From: an uncultured Lachnospiraceae bacterium
GTDB lineage: Bacteria; Bacillota; Clostridia; Lachnospirales; Lachnospiraceae
Direction: 5' to 3'
Length of the DNA: 12,474 bases
Assembly: GCA_902803245.1 (NCBI GenBank)
Contig: CADCPJ010000028.1
Coordinates: forward strand, 1 to 12,474
Shown: piece after piece, positions 7,564 through 12,474 of the stretch
Layout of the letters: the number at the start of each line of letters is the position of its first letter
Position numbering within the stretch: position 1 is the first letter of the stretch
Notes under the pieces: generated by a model
The model's input: the letters and a program-made list of their open reading frames with translations, nothing else
The model's database searches: none
Told to the model about the DNA's origin: nothing
Translations under genes and position numbers: made by a program

Positions 7564-10116
7564 ATGGACGACAAAGTATTTGATAGAATTCAGGAAGTGG
7601 ATCTGAAGAAGACGATGGAGACATCGTACATCGACTACGCGATGTCCGTTATCGTCGCGCGGGCCCTGCCGGATGTCCGTGACGGACTGAAGCCGGTCCA
7701 GCGCCGCGTGCTCTGGTCAATGATTGAACTCAATAACGGTCCGGACAAACCCCACAGAAAGTGCGCCCGTATCGTCGGCGACACGATGGGTAAATATCAC
7801 CCCCACGGCGACACTTCGATCTACGGCGCCCTCGTCAATATGGCGCAGGAGTGGTCCACCCGGTATCCCCTCGTGGACGGCCACGGCAATTTCGGCTCCG
7901 TGGACGGGGACTCCCCCGCCGCGATGAGATACACGGAGGCCCGCCTCTCCAAAATTTCGATGGAGATGCTTGCGGACATAGGCAAGAACACCGTGGACTT
8001 CGTGCCGAACTTCGATGAGACGGAAAAGGAACCGACAGTCCTTCCCTCCCGCATTCCGAACCTGCTGGTCAACGGCACAACGGGCATCGCCGTCGGTATG
8101 GCGACCAATATGCCCCCCCACAATCTGGGAGAGGTCATTGACGCCTGTGTCCGGATGATCGATGACCGCGTGTCCGGCGAGGGAGACACCACAATCGAGG
8201 AACTGATGAAAATCGTGAAGGGACCGGATTTTCCGACCGGAGCGACGATTCTAGGAAGAAGGGGCATCGAGGAGGCCTACCGCACGGGGCACGGAAAGAT
8301 CACGGTCCGCGCCGTGAGCAGGATCGAGACCCTGCCTGGCGGCAAGTCCGAGATCCTCGTAACGGAGCTTCCCTATCTCGTCAACAAGGCGAGGCTCATC
8401 GAGTCCATCGCGGACCTCGTGAGAAATAAAAAGATTGACGGCATCACGGGACTCAATGACCACTCCAGCCGCGAGGGCATGGAGATCTGCATCGAGATCC
8501 GCCGCGACGCCAATGCCAATGTCATACTCAATCAGCTGTATAAGCACACCCAGCTCCAGGACACGTTCGGCGTAAACAACCTGGCGCTCGTGGACGGACA
8601 GCCGAAAGTATTAAGTCTTCTTGAGATCCTCACTTACTACCTGAAGCATCAGGAGGAAGTGGTCACAAGGCGCACGCAGTACGATCTCAACAAGGCGGAG
8701 GAGAGAGCCCACATATTGAAGGGACTCCTCATCGCCCTCGATCACATCGATGAAGTGATCCGGATCATCCGCAGCTCCGAAAGTGTACAGGACGCAAAGC
8801 TCGAGCTCATGAAGAGATTCGGGCTCGACGACGTGCAGGCTCAGGCCATCGTGGACATGAGACTCAGGGCTCTGACCGGTCTCGAAAGAAGCAGGATCGA
8901 GGCGGAATACGAGGAACTTGTAAAGACCATCGAGAGACTGAAAGCCATCCTTTCCGACAAGAACCTCCTCCTTGGCGTCATCAGGGACGAGCTCATTATC
9001 ACAAAGGAAAAATATGCGGACGAGAGGAGGACGCAGATCATATTCGATTCCTCGGACATCTCCATGGAGGACATGATTCCGGATGAAAATATGGTGATCA
9101 CCGCGACCCAGTTCGGCTATATCAAGCGCATGACCGTGGACAATTTCCGCATGCAGAACCGCGGGGGCAAGGGCATAAAGGGCATGCAGACGATCGAGGA
9201 CGACGCGGTTGCGGACGTCATGATGACGACGAATCACAACTACATCCTCTTCTTCACGAACAAGGGACGCGCCTACCGCCTGAAGGCCTATGAGATCCCC
9301 GAGGCGTCGAGGACTGCCCGCGGGACGGCTCTCGTCAATCTCCTGCAGCTCATGCCCGAAGAGCATGTGACGACGGTTCTTCCGATCCGCGAGTTTGGCG
9401 AGGAGATGTACCTCGTCATGGCTACGAAGAAGGGAATTGTGAAGAGGACCGCTCTGTCGGCATTTTCCAATATCCGGAAGACGGGAATTGCCGCCATATC
9501 CCTCATGGAAAATGATGAGCTGATCGAGGTCAAGTGGGACGACTCCGACCAGGATATGCTTCTTGTGACCAGAAACGGCATGAGCATCCGCTTCAATGCG
9601 ACGGATATCCGACCGATGGGGCGCTCGGCTGCCGGTGTCATCGGCATGAAGCTCTCACCGGGAGACGAGGTTGTCAATATGATGACCGAGAAACAGGGAA
9701 GCCACATTCTCTTCATCTCTGAGAACGGTCTCGGAAAGCTCACCGCCCTCAGCGAATTCAAGACACAGCACCGCGGCGGCTACGGCGTGAAGTGCTATAA
9801 GATCACGGACAAATCCGGCAATCTCGTCGGGGCGAGAGCCGTGAGCGAAGACGACGAGCTGCTCCTCATCACGACGGAAGGCGTGATGATCCGGACGAGC
9901 TGCTCGAGCATCTCGATCCTCGGCCGCATCACCACGGGCGTAAAGATCATGGAGCTCGCAGAAGGAGTGACGGTCGCGAGCTTCACAAAAGTGAAAGCGG
10001 ACGAAGAAGAAAAAGACGAAGAAGAAAAAGAAGAAGAAGAAAAAGACGAAAAAGAAGAAGACGAAAAAGAAGAAGAAAAAGAAACCGACGACACTTCCGC
10101 CGCATCAGATACCTGA
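7564..10116 (+). CDS. gyrA: DNA gyrase subunit A
   Basis: GyrA cuts, passes and rejoins DNA in the gyrase tetramer. From the ATG at 7564 the product has 850 residues: the breakage-reunion domain with [25 protein letters not shown] (24-48), [10 protein letters not shown] (79-88) and catalytic Tyr123 in AAMRYTE, then a beta-pinwheel DNA-wrapping domain with the GyrA box QNRGGKGI, which marks gyrase rather than topoisomerase IV. A 28-residue run of Glu, Asp and Lys (813-840) ends the protein. The ATG is placed 5 nt after AGAAGG (7553-7558); a GTG two codons earlier is within that site and less likely. The residues matching E. coli Ser83 and Asp87 are Thr84 and Gly88. Confidence 0.97.
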   Translation: MDDKVFDRIQEVDLKKTMETSYIDYAMSVIVARALPDVRDGLKPVQRRVLWSMIELNNGPDKPHRKCARIVGDTMGKYHPHGDTSIYGALVNMAQEWSTRYPLVDGHGNFGSVDGDSPAAMRYTEARLSKISMEMLADIGKNTVDFVPNFDETEKEPTVLPSRIPNLLVNGTTGIAVGMATNMPPHNLGEVIDACVRMIDDRVSGEGDTTIEELMKIVKGPDFPTGATILGRRGIEEAYRTGHGKITVRAVSRIETLPGGKSEILVTELPYLVNKARLIESIADLVRNKKIDGITGLNDHSSREGMEICIEIRRDANANVILNQLYKHTQLQDTFGVNNLALVDGQPKVLSLLEILTYYLKHQEEVVTRRTQYDLNKAEERAHILKGLLIALDHIDEVIRIIRSSESVQDAKLELMKRFGLDDVQAQAIVDMRLRALTGLERSRIEAEYEELVKTIERLKAILSDKNLLLGVIRDELIITKEKYADERRTQIIFDSSDISMEDMIPDENMVITATQFGYIKRMTVDNFRMQNRGGKGIKGMQTIEDDAVADVMMTTNHNYILFFTNKGRAYRLKAYEIPEASRTARGTALVNLLQLMPEEHVTTVLPIREFGEEMYLVMATKKGIVKRTALSAFSNIRKTGIAAISLMENDELIEVKWDDSDQDMLLVTRNGMSIRFNATDIRPMGRSAAGVIGMKLSPGDEVVNMMTEKQGSHILFISENGLGKLTALSEFKTQHRGGYGVKCYKITDKSGNLVGARAVSEDDELLLITTEGVMIRTSCSSISILGRITTGVKIMELAEGVTVASFTKVKADEEEKDEEEKEEEEKDEKEEDEKEEEKETDDTSAASDT
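10000..10083 (+). repeat. Purine-rich codon repeat encoding the GyrA acidic tail
   Basis: Twenty-eight consecutive codons are only GAA, AAA or GAC, encoding 18 Glu, 4 Asp and 6 Lys. The recurring unit is roughly three or four Glu, Lys and sometimes Asp. Such a tract can change length by slippage while staying in frame. On the plus strand it is almost pure purine. Confidence 0.9.
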
Positions 10117-10125
10117 AAGATAAGA

Positions 10126-10175
10126 AAAACCTGAGCGATTGCCTGGAACAAAGAGGCGATTGCTTAGGTTTTCAT
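10126..10175 (+). terminator. Rho-independent terminator after gyrA
   Basis: The arms at 10126-10143 and 10155-10172 pair over 18 positions with three G-U wobbles and an 11-nt loop. The right arm ends in TTTT, and AAAA lies at the base of the left arm, so it may work in both directions. It is 9 nt after the gyrA stop codon. The stem core (GCGATTGCC and GGCGATTGC) resembles the hairpin of the dispersed repeat. Confidence 0.85.
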
Positions 10176-10200
10176 GTTTATGGAACAAATCCTTGGTGGT

Positions 10201-10836
10201 ATGGATAAAAAACAACTGGCGCTCGCCGTCATCGAGCGGCTGAAAAGAGAATATCCGGCCGCGCACTGCACGCTGGACTATAAGGATGCCTGGCAGCTCC
10301 TCATCTCCGTGAGGCTCGCTGCCCAGTGCACAGACGAGAGGGTGGATCAGATCACGCCGCTTCTCTATGAGAAGTTTCCGTCCGTGGAAGCGCTCGCACT
10401 GGCAGACGTCTCGGAAATTGAGGCCGTCATCCGCCCCTGCGGGCTCGGAAACAGCAAGGCCAGGGACATATCGAAGTGCATGCGCGTGCTTCACACAAAG
10501 TATCACGACGAGGTGCCGGATACCTTCGAGGAGCTGCTCGCCCTCCCCGGCGTCGGGAGAAAGAGCGCGAATCTCATCATGGGCGATGTGTTTGGGAAGC
10601 CCGCCATCGTCACGGACACGCACTGTATCCGCCTGTCCAACCTGATCGGTTTGGTGGACGACATAAAGGAGCCTGCAAAAGTGGAGAGGGAGCTGTGGAA
10701 GATCATCCCCCCTTATGAGGGAAATGATCTCTGCCACCGCTTTGTGCATCACGGCAGGGCGGTGTGCATCGCGAGGCGCCCTAAGTGCGGGATCTGCTGC
10801 CTGAAGGACGTGTGCCGCCACGCGCTGTCCTCATAG
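10201..10836 (+). CDS. nth: Endonuclease III (DNA glycosylase/AP lyase)
   Basis: Nth removes oxidised pyrimidines from DNA and cleaves the abasic site in base excision repair. From the ATG at 10201 the product has 211 residues, the E. coli Nth length. It shows the helix-hairpin-helix LPGVGRKSAN with catalytic Lys121, the TDTH motif with Asp139, and the C-terminal 4Fe-4S ligands C189-x6-C196-x2-C199-x5-C205. Catalytic positions are within one residue of E. coli Lys120 and Asp138, which supports this start. ATGs at 10174 and 10180 are also in frame; TAGG (10165-10168) could serve 10174, but it lies in the gyrA terminator stem. No separate promoter is obvious, so nth may rely on readthrough or on a promoter inside gyrA. 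Confidence 0.95.
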   Translation: MDKKQLALAVIERLKREYPAAHCTLDYKDAWQLLISVRLAAQCTDERVDQITPLLYEKFPSVEALALADVSEIEAVIRPCGLGNSKARDISKCMRVLHTKYHDEVPDTFEELLALPGVGRKSANLIMGDVFGKPAIVTDTHCIRLSNLIGLVDDIKEPAKVERELWKIIPPYEGNDLCHRFVHHGRAVCIARRPKCGICCLKDVCRHALSS

Positions 10837-10840
10837 TTTC

Positions 10841-10947
10841 TATACTGGTTAACCTTAAGTTTGCTGAAGGCAATTGTTTGGTTTAACTGCATATAGGGAA
10901 AGCGAAATGTTCTGCATAGACAGACAATTTCGTTAGCGACGATAACC
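10841..10947 (+). repeat. Dispersed intergenic repeat, copy 3
   Basis: Starts TATACTGGTTAACC four bases after the nth stop codon. The 73-nt core (10841-10913) matches copy 2 with one missing base and scattered substitutions. The 25-nt block at 10885-10909 differs from copy 2 at two positions. The 3' extension contains CGAAAT (10903-10908) pairing with ATTTCG (10927-10932) and ends near CGACGATAACC. The tail AATTTCGTT plus CGACGATAA is also found at 111-130 at the left edge of the window. Confidence 0.85.
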
Positions 10948-11051
10948 GAATTAATATGAGCGGCGAGACATTTCCTCCTGCCGTCATTTCCGGGCATCCG
11001 GGACATGAGGGAGCAAACATGAGGAGACCTGCTCATTTAAGATCAATAAGC

Positions 11052-11077
11052 GAAGGAGATGGGATAACTTCTCCTTC
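11052..11077. promoter_or_regulatory. 8-bp inverted repeat upstream of uxaC
   Basis: GAAGGAGA (11052-11059) and TCTCCTTC (11070-11077) are exact reverse complements with a 10-nt spacer. No T-run follows, so a terminator is unlikely. The position about 45 bp upstream of uxaC would suit a sugar-acid responsive regulator, but no regulator is identified, and the left arm resembles a Shine-Dalgarno sequence by chance. Confidence 0.3.
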
Positions 11078-11119
11078 AACACGGAGCTTTAATCGGAACA
11101 ACAAGGAGGAGATTGTAAG

Positions 11120-12474
11120 ATGAAAGAATTCATGGACCGGGACTTTCTGCTGAAAAGCGCGACGGCAAGGCATCTGTTTCACGACTACTCGGAAAATCAG
11201 CCGCTGATCGACTATCACTGCCACTTAAATCCCCAGGAGATCTATGAGGACAGGAGATTCCACGACATCGGAGAGGTCTGGCTCGGGGGAAGAAATGACG
11301 ACGGGACCTATTTCGGCGATCACTACAAGTGGAGGATCATGCGGTCGAACGGCGTATCCGAGAAGGATGTGACCGGAACGGAGGATCCCTTCGGGAGATT
11401 TTTAAAATTCGCGGAAGCCCTCGAGCTGTGTATCGGAAACCCGATGTATCACTGGTGCAATCTCGAGCTCCGCAAGTACTTCGGGGTGACGAAGCCCTTA
11501 GGCAAAAAGACCGCGAAGGAGATCTGGGATCAGTGCAACGAGAAGCTTCAAAATGATCCCGACTGCTCGGTTCGCGGACTCATCCGTCAGTCCAACGTGG
11601 CCTACATCGGGACGACGGACGACCCGGTCGACTCCCTCATATGGCATGAGAAAATCGCAGCGGATGAGAGCTTCAAGACGATCGTCCGCCCCTCCTTCCG
11701 CCCGGACAAGGCCATCAATATCACGAAGGCCGGCTGGAAGGAGTACATCTTAAAGCTTGCTAATGTGGTCGGAAAAGAGACATTTGCCACAGCCGCCGAG
11801 CTCTTTGGCGCCATCGAGGACAGGATCCGCTTCTTCAAGGACCACGGCTGCGTCGCCAGTGACCACGGGATCGACTACGTGATGTTCCGTCCCGCTCCGA
11901 TGAGCGAGGTGGAGGACGTCTTTGCCCGCGCCATGAGAGGTGAAGCTGTCGGCACGGAGGACGCGGAGAAGTTCCAGACCGCGCTCATGCTCCTCCTCGG
12001 CCGCGCCTATCACAAGTACGACATCGTCATGGAGATTCATTACTCCTGCTTAAGGAATGTCAATGAGCACATGTTTGGTATCGAGGGGCCGGACACGGGC
12101 TTTGACATCATTTCCCAGAACACCTGCGGCGGAAATATCGCGGCCTTCCTGAACGAGCTCAACAAGACCGGCGAGCTTCCGAAGACGGTGCTCTTCTCCC
12201 TCAATCCGGCCGACAATGAGCAGATCGGGACGATCCTCGGCGCGTTCCAGTCGGACGAGATTCCGGGCAAGATCCAGCATGGTCCGGCCTGGTGGTTCAA
12301 TGACACGAAGAGCGGGATGGAGGAACAGATGAAGTCTCTCGCAAACCTCGGCATACTCGGCAACTTCATCGGCATGCTGACCGACTCGAGATCCTTCCTG
12401 TCCTACACAAGACACGACTACTTCCGCAGGATCATGTGCAATATGATCGGCGAGTGGGTGGAAAACGGCGAGTA
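11120..12474 (+). CDS. uxaC: Glucuronate isomerase (uronate isomerase), 3' end cut off
   Basis: UxaC interconverts D-glucuronate and D-fructuronate, and D-galacturonate and D-tagaturonate, the first step of uronate breakdown in the cytoplasm. The frame is open from the ATG at 11120 to the window edge, giving 451 residues. The family usually has about 466, so only a short C-terminus is missing. The amidohydrolase-type metal motif DYHCHL places His33 and His35 near the N-terminus. Late motifs are GPDTGFD, FSLNPADNEQIGT, WWFND and GMLTDSRSFLSYTRHDYFRR, all close to known UxaC proteins. AAGGAGG (11103-11109) sits 10 nt upstream. The gene is metabolic, unlike its replication and repair neighbours, and probably begins a separate pectin or glucuronide utilisation unit beyond the window. 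Confidence 0.96.
   Translation, partial: MKEFMDRDFLLKSATARHLFHDYSENQPLIDYHCHLNPQEIYEDRRFHDIGEVWLGGRNDDGTYFGDHYKWRIMRSNGVSEKDVTGTEDPFGRFLKFAEALELCIGNPMYHWCNLELRKYFGVTKPLGKKTAKEIWDQCNEKLQNDPDCSVRGLIRQSNVAYIGTTDDPVDSLIWHEKIAADESFKTIVRPSFRPDKAINITKAGWKEYILKLANVVGKETFATAAELFGAIEDRIRFFKDHGCVASDHGIDYVMFRPAPMSEVEDVFARAMRGEAVGTEDAEKFQTALMLLLGRAYHKYDIVMEIHYSCLRNVNEHMFGIEGPDTGFDIISQNTCGGNIAAFLNELNKTGELPKTVLFSLNPADNEQIGTILGAFQSDEIPGKIQHGPAWWFNDTKSGMEEQMKSLANLGILGNFIGMLTDSRSFLSYTRHDYFRRIMCNMIGEWVENGE

Larger units (their letters stand above)
10837..11119. other. nth-uxaC intergenic region
   Basis: A copy of the dispersed repeat occupies the first 100 or so bases. After it, a 55-codon open frame (10956-11123) overlaps the uxaC start as ATGA but has no ribosome binding site or recognisable protein character. 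An 8-bp inverted repeat, GAAGGAGA (11052-11059) with TCTCCTTC (11070-11077), lies about 45 bp before uxaC and could be an operator or leader hairpin. AAGGAGG (11103-11109) is a strong ribosome binding site for uxaC. No clear promoter or catabolite-response site was found. Confidence 0.55.

Noticed and set aside
8611..9366. 251-codon open frame antisense to gyrA
   Set aside because: Lies wholly within gyrA and shows no family resemblance; long antisense frames are common in GC-biased genes.
9996..10090. Possible frameshift or non-coding origin of the low-complexity GyrA end
   Set aside because: The frame continues cleanly through the tract to Thr-Asp-Asp-Thr-Ser and a stop codon followed by a terminator; charged GyrA tails are known.
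10105..10821. 238-codon open frame antisense to nth
   Set aside because: Covers nth and the gyrA terminator, with no protein-like motifs; nth is unmistakable on the other strand.

Overview
The window is a chromosomal replication-origin neighbourhood of a Gram-positive bacterium of the class Clostridia, most likely a Lachnospiraceae member with moderately high GC. This rests on gene order (yidD-rnpA-rpmH divergent from dnaA-dnaN-yaaA-recF-gyrB-gyrA), on Clostridia-like protein sequences, and on AGGAGG-type ribosome binding sites. The family assignment comes from remembered protein features, not from a search. Genes on both sides of dnaA point away from it, as expected if replication starts here and the genes are transcribed co-directionally with the forks.

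Left arm, minus strand (137-968): a near-consensus promoter (939-968) drives rpmH (ribosomal protein L34), rnpA (RNase P protein) and yidD (membrane insertion factor), which overlaps rnpA. The leftmost 136 bases hold no gene but contain tight hairpins that look like the end of a structured repeat cut by the window edge.

Origin (897-3038): DnaA boxes lie on both sides of dnaA, giving a bipartite layout. Between dnaA and dnaN, two adjoining DnaA boxes are followed by CCC, TTA-CTA trinucleotides and an AT-rich stretch, the same order as the basal unwinding system known from Bacillus subtilis.

Right arm, plus strand: dnaA, then dnaN-yaaA-recF-gyrB packed as an operon (recF starts with TTG inside yaaA; recF and gyrB share ATGA), then gyrA after a 184-base gap. 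GyrA ends in a Lys/Glu/Asp tail and is followed by a strong hairpin terminator. Next come nth (endonuclease III) and a 5'-complete but 3'-truncated uxaC (glucuronate isomerase). The genes together supply initiation (DnaA), processivity (DnaN), repair and recombination (RecF, Nth), supercoiling (GyrAB), and parts of RNA processing and translation (RnpA, L34).

The most interesting non-genic signal is a dispersed intergenic repeat of about 74-105 bp. It occurs three times: dnaA-dnaN (inverted), gyrB-gyrA and nth-uxaC. Each copy has a GCAATTGC-type hairpin and a 25-nt block that is nearly invariant. The gyrA terminator hairpin resembles the hairpin of this repeat. No tRNA, rRNA, CRISPR array, insertion sequence, defence or phage gene is visible. 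The coding part of the window is ordinary core genome.
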